From assembly GCA_910579575.1 (NCBI GenBank), contig CAJTUM010000001.1, positions 252,426-316,425 on the forward strand: a stretch of 64,000 bases of DNA, in the 5' to 3' direction. Position numbers and translations under genes: made by a program. The notes under the pieces are model-generated. The model was not told where the DNA came from. It saw only the letters and a program-made list of their open reading frames with translations, and ran no database searches. Within the stretch, counting starts at the first letter, position 1. Each line of letters opens with the position of its first letter. This stretch comes from an uncultured Eubacteriales bacterium. Lineage in GTDB: Bacteria > Bacillota > Clostridia > Oscillospirales > Butyricicoccaceae. Of the stretch, positions 32,179-39,985 are shown one piece after another.

Positions 32179-33564
32179 ATGCTTGAGACAGTTGCCATCA
32201 AAGCGGTTGAGCAAAACGAGAAAGTTCTGGTCGATCTGGCCAAAAAAATCTGGGAGCATCCCGAAACCGCTTACAACGAAGTAAAGGCTTGTGAATGGAC
32301 TGCCGAGGTTCTGCGCAACGCTGGGTTTGAGGTGGAAGTGGGTTATGCCGATCTGCCCACGGCTATCAAGGCAACTTGGGGCAAGGGCCATCCCATTATC
32401 GGCTTCTTGGGCGAATATGACGCCTTGCCTGGCATGAGCCAAAAGGTCTGCACAGTCAAGGACCCGGTGGAAGCCGGCGCTCCTGGCCAGGGCTGCGGCC
32501 ATAACCTGCTGGGCGTGGCTTGCTTGGGCGGCGCTTTGGGCATGAAGGCTGAACTGGAAGCCACAGGGAAAGAAGGCACTGTCGTCTATTATGGCTGCCC
32601 GGCAGAGGAGGCTCTGACCGGCAAAACCTTTATGGCCCGCAACGGCGCTTTTGTCGATCTGGATCTGGCTCTCTCCTGGCACGGCGGCTCGGTAACCGGC
32701 ATGAATAACGGCAGCTCCAACGGCCTGAACAGCGCGATTTTCCATTTCCATGGCGTTACCGCTCATGCCGGCGGCGACCCTCACAACGGCCGTTCCGCTC
32801 TGGACGCCGTGGAGCTGATGGACGTGGGCGCCAACTACCTGCGGGAGCACGTCACCAGCGACGTCCGCATTCACTATGTGATCAAAGAAGGCGGCACAGC
32901 CCCCAATATCGTGCCCGATAAGGCCAGCGTTTGGTATTATGTCCGGGCTATGAGCCGGGAAGCCATTGAGGATACGTACAACCGCTTGGTAAAGGTCGCC
33001 GAAGGCGCCGCCCACATGACGGAAACCAAGCTGGAGATCGAGTTCCTGGGCGGCTGCTACAACACCTTGAACAATAAGGTGATGACAGACGTGGCCTGCG
33101 ATATCATCAAGAATCTGCCTGGGCCCCAGTGGACCCAAGAGGAGCTGGATTTTGCACAGAAGCTGAACGAAGCCAGCCCCCAATACGAAGCCATGAAGGC
33201 CGCCGGCCTGCTGGAGGGTTCTCCGATTTACACCGGCGAAGCCAAAATTACCACCCGCGACGGCGGCGGCTCCACAGACGTGGGCGACGTGCAGCACATC
33301 GTGCCCTGCATGATGCTGACCACCGCCACCTGCAACAAGGCCGCTCCGGGCCACAGCTGGCAGATCACCGCTTGCGCCGGTATGTCCATCGGCGAAAAGG
33401 GTATGATCTATGGCGCGAAAGTGTTGGCCGCCACCGCTATGAAAATGGTGGACGATCCCAAACTGGTGGAAGCCGCTAAGGCTGAATTTGCCGAGAGCAT
33501 GAAGGGCAAATCCTATAAGTGCCCCATTCCCAAGGAGATTCCCATTCCCCAGCCCCAGAAATAA
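32179..33564 (+). CDS. AbgB-like M20 amidohydrolase (p-aminobenzoyl-glutamate hydrolase family)
   Basis: 461 residues from ATG 32179 (AAAAGGAG upstream; the frame is open a little further). M20 peptidase fold with GFLGEYDALPGMSQ, metal motif GQGCGHNLLGVA, CPAEEALTGKTF, a lid-domain block HGVTAHAGGDPHNGRSALDAVELM, and DGGGSTDVGDVQHIVP. The LGEYDALPG and STDVGDVSW-type motifs are those of AbgB rather than of the IAA-amino-acid hydrolases at 38.7-42.4 kb. AbgB enzymes release glutamate from p-aminobenzoyl-glutamate; an amide-linked glutamate substrate would link this operon to the glutamate fermentation genes upstream. Confidence 0.88.
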   Translation: MLETVAIKAVEQNEKVLVDLAKKIWEHPETAYNEVKACEWTAEVLRNAGFEVEVGYADLPTAIKATWGKGHPIIGFLGEYDALPGMSQKVCTVKDPVEAGAPGQGCGHNLLGVACLGGALGMKAELEATGKEGTVVYYGCPAEEALTGKTFMARNGAFVDLDLALSWHGGSVTGMNNGSSNGLNSAIFHFHGVTAHAGGDPHNGRSALDAVELMDVGANYLREHVTSDVRIHYVIKEGGTAPNIVPDKASVWYYVRAMSREAIEDTYNRLVKVAEGAAHMTETKLEIEFLGGCYNTLNNKVMTDVACDIIKNLPGPQWTQEELDFAQKLNEASPQYEAMKAAGLLEGSPIYTGEAKITTRDGGGSTDVGDVQHIVPCMMLTTATCNKAAPGHSWQITACAGMSIGEKGMIYGAKVLAATAMKMVDDPKLVEAAKAEFAESMKGKSYKCPIPKEIPIPQPQK

Positions 33565-33587
33565 AGCGGCGTTATAAGCGATAAAGA

Positions 33588-33620
33588 AAAGGAGTTGGCC
33601 TTTTGGTCAACTCCTTTTTG
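33588..33620 (+). terminator. Terminator of the transporter-amidohydrolase operon
   Basis: Stem AAAGGAGTTG / CAACTCCTTT with a short GCCTTTTGGT loop region followed by TTG. Strong hairpin 20 bases after the stop. Confidence 0.88.
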
Positions 33621-33630
33621 TCGTGGAGGC

Positions 33631-33693
33631 CCGACGGCCAAACAACGAAGCCAGGCGAGCCAGCGGCATTTGCGCGAAAAGCGCCGGCGTCGG
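33631..33693 (+). repeat. Intergenic element D, copy 1
   Basis: The segment CCGACGGCCAAACAACGAAGCC ... GCCAGCGGCATTTGCGCGAAAAGC resembles 38403-38490 in order and spacing of its blocks. It lies between the convergent abgB-like and LtaS-like genes. Confidence 0.4.
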
Positions 33694-33708
33694 GGAGGTC
33701 CGCGCCGA

Positions 33709-35748
33709 TTATTCGGTGACGCTAAGCACCTCGCGGTATGCTTCCACTTGACTGATTTTGATATCGTCTGGGCTGGAAACTTCCTGGATCATCTCGTCGT
33801 CCAGCACCCGCAGCAGATGGCCGTTGAGAAATTCGGTTTCCAGAATCTCGCCGTCCACCGTAGCTTTGCTGTATTGCGTGAAGTTTTCGCCTACAATATA
33901 CCAGAAATCCAACAGCTGGATGTAGTCTGTCACTTGGATAGGCCGCACGCCCATTTGCAGGTCTGAAGGCTGATAGGCCGGCTGGCCGCCAGACAGATAG
34001 TTCGCGCCGTAAAGCTGGTCGTATTGCAGCTTGCGCAGGTCCTTGAGATAGGTGGATTCCTGTTGGCAGCTTTGGTGAAATTGGGGGAAAGTTCCTTCGT
34101 GAATGCCCAGCAACGCAAAGACGCGAGCCGTCAGCTGGTAGGCTTTGATGTGTTGATCCTGCTTTTTCAGGCCCAGATTATCCCAGATCAAGTATTCCGT
34201 TTTGTAGAGGCTGTGGCTTTGCAGGTTGTCTTCCTCCATTTGCAGGGCGGGCAGATGATCGCCATAGAGAACCAGCACGGCGGGCTCGCCTCGCTGCTCC
34301 AGCATTTGAATCAGCTGGCCGATAAAGGCGTCCATTTCGTGGATTTGATTGGCGTAATATTCGATGGAATAGCGCTGGTCCTCGTCTGCAATGGCGGCGA
34401 CTTGGATTTCCGGGTCTTCCAGCACAGGGTCGCTGGGATATTTGCCATGGCCCTGGACAGAGACGGCAAAGACAAAATCCGGCGTGTTGGTGGAATCCAA
34501 AGCGGCCTGAATTTCGTCGGTCAGCACGTCGTCTTTGCACCAGCCTTTGGGCGTTTCTGTGAAATGAGAAATGTATTCTAAGGAGGTGAAGGTATCAAAC
34601 CCCAGGTTTTTATAAACTTGATTTCGGCCGTAAAAAGCGCCTCGGTGGTTGTGGATCGCGTGGGCGCCGTAGCCTAGGTCTTTTAAGATATAAGCGGCGC
34701 TTTCAGCCGTACAGTTTTTCAGCACGGTTTTATAGGGATATTCCCCCGGACCAAAAAACCAGGCCCGCATTCCGGTAAGTACTTCCATCTCCGTATTGGC
34801 CGTGCCTGCGCCTACCACTGGCGTCGTCAGATAGCCCGTGGTAAAGTCATCCTGCAATTTATGCCAGTTGGGCACAGGGTCCTGATTGAATTCCAGCCCC
34901 TTGATTTGCTGGGGGTCAAAAAAGGATTCCAGCTGCACATAAACGATGTTGACATCCGTTCGGGCTTGTTCCTGGGGAAGGGCGGCGGAATTTTTTTCAA
35001 TCATGGTTCGAATGCGTTCCATATCTGCCGCGGAGTAATTTTTGGGCGTGCGGATGCCGGTATTGAGCCAGGTGTTGGCAAAGCAATAGGCGAAACCATA
35101 GTCCTCGTAGGCATAGGCCAAATTGCTGAACACAGGGGAGAGGATTCCCTTGAGAAGAGCAAATTTTATAGAAATTATCAAAAATCCTCCGGCCAGCGCG
35201 GCCGCCAGCAGGCCGGAGAGCAGCCGCCGCCTAAAGCCGGCGGCTGCTCTGGGGCCCTTTAGGAACAAGAGCGTTAATCCGACAAGAATCAGAAAACAAA
35301 CGGCGCCCAGCAGAACCATCTGGAACTTTGTAAAATAAGTGGGTAAGATTTCAAACCCTGTGGAGAAGACGGTCAGATCCGCTGTGGTAAAGGGCGTCAT
35401 GCGGTTTTGGAGGATGATGCCGTTGGCTACGCCGCTCACAGCCCAAACGAGGCTCAGCAAAGTCAAGCAAAAGGCCCGCCGCCGGAACAGCAAACATGGG
35501 GTCAACGTCAGCAAAATAATCAGGAAATTGACCAAGAAAGCAAGAGGGTTATTCGCCAAAAAAAGCCCCAGGCCGGTTAAACCCTTGTGGTTGAGCAGTT
35601 CAATCAAAAGATTTAGCCCCAGAGCCGCCGCCGGCAGCGCCAGAGCGACATGAAGAGACGTCCTCCAGCCTTTTTTGACCGACCCGGCAAAAAATTCGCG
35701 CCCGCGGATGCGGCGCGCAGGTTTTTTGGGTTGAAGCAAGGCCGCCAT
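33709..35748 (-). CDS. LTA synthase-like membrane sulfatase (phosphoglycerol transferase family)
   Basis: About 679 residues from ATG 35748; the frame is open upstream to 35853. Five N-terminal membrane helices (about residues 25-220), then an extracellular alkaline-phosphatase-superfamily domain. Active-site landmarks: VYVQLESFFDP (metal Glu), GAGTANTEMEVLTGM (probable nucleophile Thr), and LYGDHLPAL (metal Asp/His). This is the layout of lipoteichoic acid synthase and related phosphoglycerol or phosphoethanolamine transferases. The C-terminal tail of about 100 residues beyond the sulfatase domain is unassigned. Exact substrate not predictable. Confidence 0.88.
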   Translation of the reverse strand: MAALLQPKKPARRIRGREFFAGSVKKGWRTSLHVALALPAAALGLNLLIELLNHKGLTGLGLFLANNPLAFLVNFLIILLTLTPCLLFRRRAFCLTLLSLVWAVSGVANGIILQNRMTPFTTADLTVFSTGFEILPTYFTKFQMVLLGAVCFLILVGLTLLFLKGPRAAAGFRRRLLSGLLAAALAGGFLIISIKFALLKGILSPVFSNLAYAYEDYGFAYCFANTWLNTGIRTPKNYSAADMERIRTMIEKNSAALPQEQARTDVNIVYVQLESFFDPQQIKGLEFNQDPVPNWHKLQDDFTTGYLTTPVVGAGTANTEMEVLTGMRAWFFGPGEYPYKTVLKNCTAESAAYILKDLGYGAHAIHNHRGAFYGRNQVYKNLGFDTFTSLEYISHFTETPKGWCKDDVLTDEIQAALDSTNTPDFVFAVSVQGHGKYPSDPVLEDPEIQVAAIADEDQRYSIEYYANQIHEMDAFIGQLIQMLEQRGEPAVLVLYGDHLPALQMEEDNLQSHSLYKTEYLIWDNLGLKKQDQHIKAYQLTARVFALLGIHEGTFPQFHQSCQQESTYLKDLRKLQYDQLYGANYLSGGQPAYQPSDLQMGVRPIQVTDYIQLLDFWYIVGENFTQYSKATVDGEILETEFLNGHLLRVLDDEMIQEVSSPDDIKISQVEAYREVLSVTE

Positions 35749-35906
35749 CGCAGTCTGTTCCCCTTTCTGTAATGGCCGGCGCAGAGCGGCGTCGGCGATA
35801 GAAATGCAATAGGAAAATTCAATGGTTCCTGACGTACTCTTCATTATAATCAATAATGGGGCTGGATTCTACGAATAATTTGCAAATTTTTTATGGATAG
35901 AGGAGA

Positions 35907-36407
35907 TCAGGCGCCGGCGTCAAAGGAAAGAAAATAGATTGTATTTCCGTTTTGGCGAATGACGCGCTCCAAATCGTCGAAGGCCAATACCACCGTGGCA
36001 GTGTTGACGCTGGGGTGCATGGCCACACGAGGCAGACCCCGCAAATCCTGGTCCAACACGGCCTCCACAACGGCTTTTTTATCGTGAAGCACGCCCAAAG
36101 GCCCCACGGCCCCCGGTTTCTGGCCCAGCAGGCTTTCCAGCAGCTCCGGCGGGGCGAAACCCAGATGTGTCGTCCCCATAGCCCGGGCCAGTTGGTGAAG
36201 GTCCGCCCGCTTGCGGGCTTGAAGCATCACAAGAAAAATCCGATCCCGCTTGCGGGTTGTGACAAATAAATTTTTACAGATTTCCGCCCCAAAACACAGG
36301 TCGTTTTCCACCCGATCCAGCACGTTTTCCAGCGGCTGATGTTCGTAATATTCAAATGGAACGCCCCGCTGCCTCAGCTCGTCCAGGATTTTTTGTCGTT
36401 CGTCCAT
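35907..36407 (-). CDS. Prolyl-tRNA editing protein ProX/YbaK family
   Basis: A 166-residue YbaK/ProX fold protein that hydrolyses mischarged Ala-tRNA(Pro) or Cys-tRNA(Pro). Typical blocks: GVPFEYYEHQPLEN, EICKNLFVTTRKRDRIFLVMLQ (catalytic-lysine strand), GFAPPELLESLLGQKPGAVGPLGVLHD and HPSVNTATVVL. GGAGGCGC precedes the ATG. Divergently transcribed from tadA across 81 bases. Confidence 0.92.
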   Translation of the reverse strand: MDERQKILDELRQRGVPFEYYEHQPLENVLDRVENDLCFGAEICKNLFVTTRKRDRIFLVMLQARKRADLHQLARAMGTTHLGFAPPELLESLLGQKPGAVGPLGVLHDKKAVVEAVLDQDLRGLPRVAMHPSVNTATVVLAFDDLERVIRQNGNTIYFLSFDAGA

Positions 36408-36488
36408 AAAGCGCCTCCGCTCTTTTCAAGTTCATTCCCTTGCAGTATAATGCAAATTGACGCGGCTGTCAAAAGGGAGGCTGTTGGA

Positions 36489-36950
36489 ATGGGAGAGAAG
36501 GAACAATATATGGCCCAAGCGTTGGCGTTGGCCCGGCAGGCCTTGGAGACTGGCGACGTGCCGGTGGGGTGCGTCGTTGTGCAACATGGGCGAATCGTGG
36601 GCCGAGGGCGCAACCGGCGGGAAGAAAAACAGAACGCTCTGCTTCATGCGGAAATTGAGGCCGTCGACCAAGCTTGCAAGGCTCTGGGCCGCTGGCGGCT
36701 GGAGGACTGCGCCCTTTATGTCACCTTGGAGCCTTGCCCCATGTGCGCCGGGGCTATTTTGCAGGCCCGGATTCCCCAGGTAATCTTCGGCGCCCGGGAC
36801 CCCAAAGGCGGCGCCATGGGAGGCGTGCTGGATTTATTCTGGGAAAATTTCAATCACCGCCCCGCTGTAATTGCCGGGGTAATGGAGCAGGAATGCGCAG
36901 AATTGCTAAAAAATTTTTTTGATAAAAAAAGATTGGGGAAAAGAATATGA
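36489..36950 (+). CDS. tadA: tRNA-specific adenosine deaminase TadA
   Basis: 153 residues from ATG 36489, preceded by GGGAGG; the frame extends upstream into the divergent gene and is not used. Cytidine/deoxycytidylate deaminase fold with zinc motifs HAEIEAVDQA and PCPMCAGAILQARI, and the TadA-specific DPKGGAMGGVLDLF. It converts A34 to inosine in tRNA(Arg). Essential in most bacteria. Normal neighbours and length. Confidence 0.95.
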   Translation: MGEKEQYMAQALALARQALETGDVPVGCVVVQHGRIVGRGRNRREEKQNALLHAEIEAVDQACKALGRWRLEDCALYVTLEPCPMCAGAILQARIPQVIFGARDPKGGAMGGVLDLFWENFNHRPAVIAGVMEQECAELLKNFFDKKRLGKRI

Positions 36951-36992
36951 GGAAATAGAGGAAAAATATTTTTGAATATCCAAAGAAAATAT

Positions 36993-37020
36993 TGACATGG
37001 AAATTCAGATGTGGTATTAT
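36993..37020 (+). promoter_or_regulatory. Promoter in the AT-rich island after tadA
   Basis: Consensus -35 TTGACA (36993-36998), 16-base spacer and -10 TATTAT (37015-37020). It precedes a start-less coding fragment (37049-37222) and the gene at 37280. Confidence 0.7.
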
Positions 37021-37048
37021 AATATTAAACAGGCGGCCAGTTATTTAA

Positions 37049-37222
37049 CAAACAAAGTGGAAAGCATACAATGCTATCGGCATCGATGCGTGCGCTCCGG
37101 GCACTGGAACAGTAAAACCCAGCGATTTGGATGTTGATGGATACAATGTAAAATTGTATTCAACAGGCCAGTATACATCGGGCGCATGGTTACTTTCGGA
37201 AGATGATTTGGTAACAGAGTAA
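37049..37222 (+). pseudogene. Orphan coding fragment, no start codon
   Basis: A 57-codon open frame between TAA 37046 and TAA 37220 with a clearly protein-like sequence (GIDACAPGTGTVKPSDLDVDG, then QYTSGAWLLSEDDL in the same frame). No ATG, GTG or TTG gives a sensible start with a ribosome site. It is followed by a good terminator, as a true gene end would be. Probably the C-terminal remnant of a lost gene or one that needs a frameshift just upstream. Family not recognised. Confidence 0.5.
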
Positions 37223-37233
37223 GATTATCAAAA

Positions 37234-37262
37234 GCAGAGGGCAATTTTGCCCTCTGTTTTGC
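37234..37262 (+). terminator. Terminator after the orphan fragment
   Basis: Stem CAGAGGGC / GCCCTCTG with an AATTTT loop followed by TTTTG. It lies upstream of the ribosome site of the next gene, so that gene may depend on readthrough. Confidence 0.8.
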
Positions 37263-37279
37263 AAAAGGAGAAAATAGAG

Positions 37280-38392
37280 ATGTTAAGAAAAGCGCGGATT
37301 ATTTGGAGCATTATTTTAATAATTTTGACGAGTATATTTATTTTTTGGATTATTTGGCAAAAAACTTTTCACTTGAAAGTTTTCACAAAAAAGAATGAAA
37401 TCAATTATGAGCCCGGATTTATGTATGTTGTAAATTCTGGAATATACGAAAAAACTTTTTTTCGAAAAATTAAGGGTAAAATTCTTACAGGTAGAAACGA
37501 TAAGTATGTAATTGGGTATCGGGGTGGATATCCCAAAAAGGCAGAAAAAGAAATCAAAAATTATGGTGTTGATGAAGCTTATGGGCAGTTATTGTTTTAC
37601 CACCAATATAGTTGTGGGAAAATTTATGTATATGATAATTGGCGCGAAAAAGCATTGTTTTGGACAGTTGTTATGATCGATGAACAGAATAAAGAAGATA
37701 CAAAATTTGTTATAGAAAAAGAGCATAACTTTGACTCTATAACAGATTTTTATGCAGATGAAAAATATATTTATTTGCATATATATAATTTCAAAAAGGA
37801 AATAGAGATTATTAGGGTAGAAATAGAAAATGGGGAATTGAAAAAATATGATGTATTAGAAAAAGATTTGGGTTTGGTGATAGGGCCAGTCAACTGGTTT
37901 GACCCTCGTACAGAGCAACTAATGGTTTTCACACATAATGGGAGCCAAAAGGAGATTCAAGCCTATTCTTTTCAAACAGGTGAGAAAAAAACGATAGTTT
38001 TAGAAAAACCAGCCAGCTGGGTCTTGGCTTCTGAGGATGGCTATTTGCTGGTGAACGCCAACTTTGGGCGCATTATTTTTTACGCCTATGATATGGATTG
38101 GAATCCTGCGCCGGAAAAAGACATTGAGATTCCGTTGGTCAATATAGCGGATATCAGGCGGCTGAAGCCGCTGGCCAGCTGGCAGAGTGATAAATCCGTG
38201 CAGCTGGCAGACGGCATTGCCTATGGCTGCATCGAGGGAGAGAAGGCCCTCTGGTATTATGCTGTTGATTTGGAGGCTCAGAAAGTAGTGGCTCTATGGG
38301 AAGTTCGCCACCCCAAGGGCGATCTGAAGTTGCAGGATCATTTCCTCTTCCACAAAGAAACCGGCTGCGAGCCCTATCCCACCCTCTTTTAG
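37280..38392 (+). CDS. Membrane-anchored protein of unknown function, possible beta-propeller
   Basis: 370 residues from ATG 37280, with AAAAGGAG 9 bases upstream. One N-terminal membrane helix (IIWSIILIILTSIFIFWIIW) anchors a predicted external domain with alternating beta strands and repeating Tyr/Trp-rich segments (KIYVYDNWREKALFWTVV, YIYLHIYNFKKEIEIIRVE, IIFYAYDMDWNPAPEKD), reminiscent of a propeller but without a family signature I can name. Base composition is a mosaic: strongly AT-rich up to about 38030, GC-rich after that. No frameshift is visible. Confidence 0.6.
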   Translation: MLRKARIIWSIILIILTSIFIFWIIWQKTFHLKVFTKKNEINYEPGFMYVVNSGIYEKTFFRKIKGKILTGRNDKYVIGYRGGYPKKAEKEIKNYGVDEAYGQLLFYHQYSCGKIYVYDNWREKALFWTVVMIDEQNKEDTKFVIEKEHNFDSITDFYADEKYIYLHIYNFKKEIEIIRVEIENGELKKYDVLEKDLGLVIGPVNWFDPRTEQLMVFTHNGSQKEIQAYSFQTGEKKTIVLEKPASWVLASEDGYLLVNANFGRIIFYAYDMDWNPAPEKDIEIPLVNIADIRRLKPLASWQSDKSVQLADGIAYGCIEGEKALWYYAVDLEAQKVVALWEVRHPKGDLKLQDHFLFHKETGCEPYPTLF

Positions 38393-38402
38393 GTCGGCGG
38401 GC

Positions 38403-38490
38403 GCCGACGGGCAAGCAACGAGGCTGGCAGCTGGGCCGGCCCTGGGCGATGGCGCCAGCGGCTTTTTGCGCGAAGGGCCGAGGCAGTCGA
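38403..38490 (+). repeat. Intergenic element D, copy 2
   Basis: Blocks GCCGACGGGCAAGCAACGAGGC and GCGCCAGCGGCTTTTTGCGCGA match 33631-33693 in order, with a longer insert between them. Located just after the unknown gene ending at 38392. Confidence 0.4.
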
Positions 38491-38633
38491 GCACAGAGGA
38501 AGCGGCAGCCTCCGCGCTGACACGAGCACGGCCGCCGGGCCGCCCCGGCAATTGCATAAAAAACCGCGCTGTCCTTTGGGGTTGCCAAGGACGGCACGGC
38601 TTTCTTATGTTTATGAATGATCAAAGGACGATG

Positions 38634-38759
38634 GCGCCATTGCCTAAGGAAGGTTCAGCAGCCAGCCCCGTAGTATGCCTCCCAGCGCTCGCCGGGGCGC
38701 CATTGCCTGAGGCTGGCTCAGCGCCCAGCCTCGTCGTATGCCTCCCGGCGCTTGCCGGG
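38634..38759 (+). repeat. Two diverged 63-bp two-hairpin units
   Basis: Units at 38634-38696 and 38697-38759, both beginning GCGCCATTGCCT. The second has clean hairpins GGCTGG/CCAGCC and CCCGGC-GCTT-GCCGGG at exactly the positions used in the array at 54116-54430; the first unit is partly degenerate. They lie between two convergent genes, 3 bases from the end of the M20 gene. Confidence 0.75.
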
Positions 38760-38761
38760 GT

Positions 38762-39943
38762 TTATCGGGTCAGGAAGCAATAGGCGGCTTGAGCATAGGC
38801 GGCGGCGCCGGCGGCCAGGCCCTGCTCGTCGAAGATAATCTTGGGGTGGTGCAGGGGGTAAACCTGGTCCTGACAGCTGGTGCTGCCCACGGAGATGGAG
38901 CAGGAGGGAACCTGGGAGCTGATGAAGGAGAAATCCTCGCTGCCCATGCTCTTGCTCTGGCTCATGGGCAGGATGTCTACGCCTTCCTGGCCGATGGTTT
39001 CGCTGAGCCATGTATGCATTTGCTGGCTCAGCGCCGGGTCGTTGATCAGCGGAGGCACGCCCAGGGGCATCTGCATATCCAGCTGGCAGCGGTAAGCCTC
39101 TGCAATGGACTGAGCCGCCGCCTTCATCCGACCAATGGTGAACTGCCGGGCCTCCTCATTGAAGGTCCGCAGCGTGCCGGAGAAGGAGCATTCTTCCGGG
39201 ATGATGTTGCTCGCTGTGCCAGAATGGAAGGTGCAGATGGAAAGGGCGGTGGGCTCCTGCACGTCCACCTCATAGCGGCCGATATCCGCAAAAGCTTCGG
39301 CAATCTTGATGGCGCAGGTGATGGGGTTCACAGAGTGGTGGGGCCGGGCGCCGTGGCCGCCTTTGCCGTGAAGATTCACCACAAACCGGTCGCTGGAGGC
39401 GCTGGCCGGGCCGGATTTCAGGGCGATTTGGTTGGTTTTCACAATATCCGAAGCCATATGGGCCATCATGGCGGCGTCGGGCTTGTATTTTTCCAGCAAA
39501 CCCGCTTCCACCATCACTCGAGCGCCGCCGCCGTCTGTGCCCTCTTCGTCCGGCTGGAACATCAGGATCACTTGACCTTTCAGCTCGGCCTCGTGTTTTT
39601 TCAGCAGAGCGGCGGCTGTCAGCAGCATAGAGGTGTGGCAGTCATGGCCGCAGGAGTGCATAGCGCCGGCGCATTCCGAGGCAAAGGGCAGGCCGGTCAG
39701 CTCGTCCATGGGCAGGGCGTCCATATCCGCCCGCAGCAGAATGCGCTTGCCTTCTGCCGGGCCGATCACGCCCACAATGCCGCAGGGGCAGATTTCTTCC
39801 CATTGAATGCCCAGCTGGTCCAGGGCGCGTTTCACCAGGGCCGTGGTCTGGGGCAGGCGCTTGCCCAGCTCAGGATGGCAGTGAATCTGCCGCCGCCATT
39901 CCAGCAGCTGCTGCTCCATGGCCTTCGCTTCTTGATACATCAT
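38762..39943 (-). CDS. M20 family amidohydrolase (third of three tandem paralogues)
   Basis: 393 residues of the M20D group that removes N-acyl or amino acid conjugates. Motifs: RRQIHCHPELGKRLPQT, metal blocks HSCGHDCHTSMLL and FQPDEEGTDGGGARVM, lid-domain GKGGHGARPHHSVNPI, and a GSEDFSFISSQVPSC catalytic-domain block. AAGGAGCCTGATTACC precedes the ATG pair. Cytoplasmic. It is about as similar to its two upstream neighbours as they are to each other by eye, implying tandem duplication. Confidence 0.92.
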   Translation of the reverse strand: MMYQEAKAMEQQLLEWRRQIHCHPELGKRLPQTTALVKRALDQLGIQWEEICPCGIVGVIGPAEGKRILLRADMDALPMDELTGLPFASECAGAMHSCGHDCHTSMLLTAAALLKKHEAELKGQVILMFQPDEEGTDGGGARVMVEAGLLEKYKPDAAMMAHMASDIVKTNQIALKSGPASASSDRFVVNLHGKGGHGARPHHSVNPITCAIKIAEAFADIGRYEVDVQEPTALSICTFHSGTASNIIPEECSFSGTLRTFNEEARQFTIGRMKAAAQSIAEAYRCQLDMQMPLGVPPLINDPALSQQMHTWLSETIGQEGVDILPMSQSKSMGSEDFSFISSQVPSCSISVGSTSCQDQVYPLHHPKIIFDEQGLAAGAAAYAQAAYCFLTR

Positions 39944-39985
39944 GGTAATCAGGCTCCTTTGTTTTTTATAATTTGCGGGAAACCT

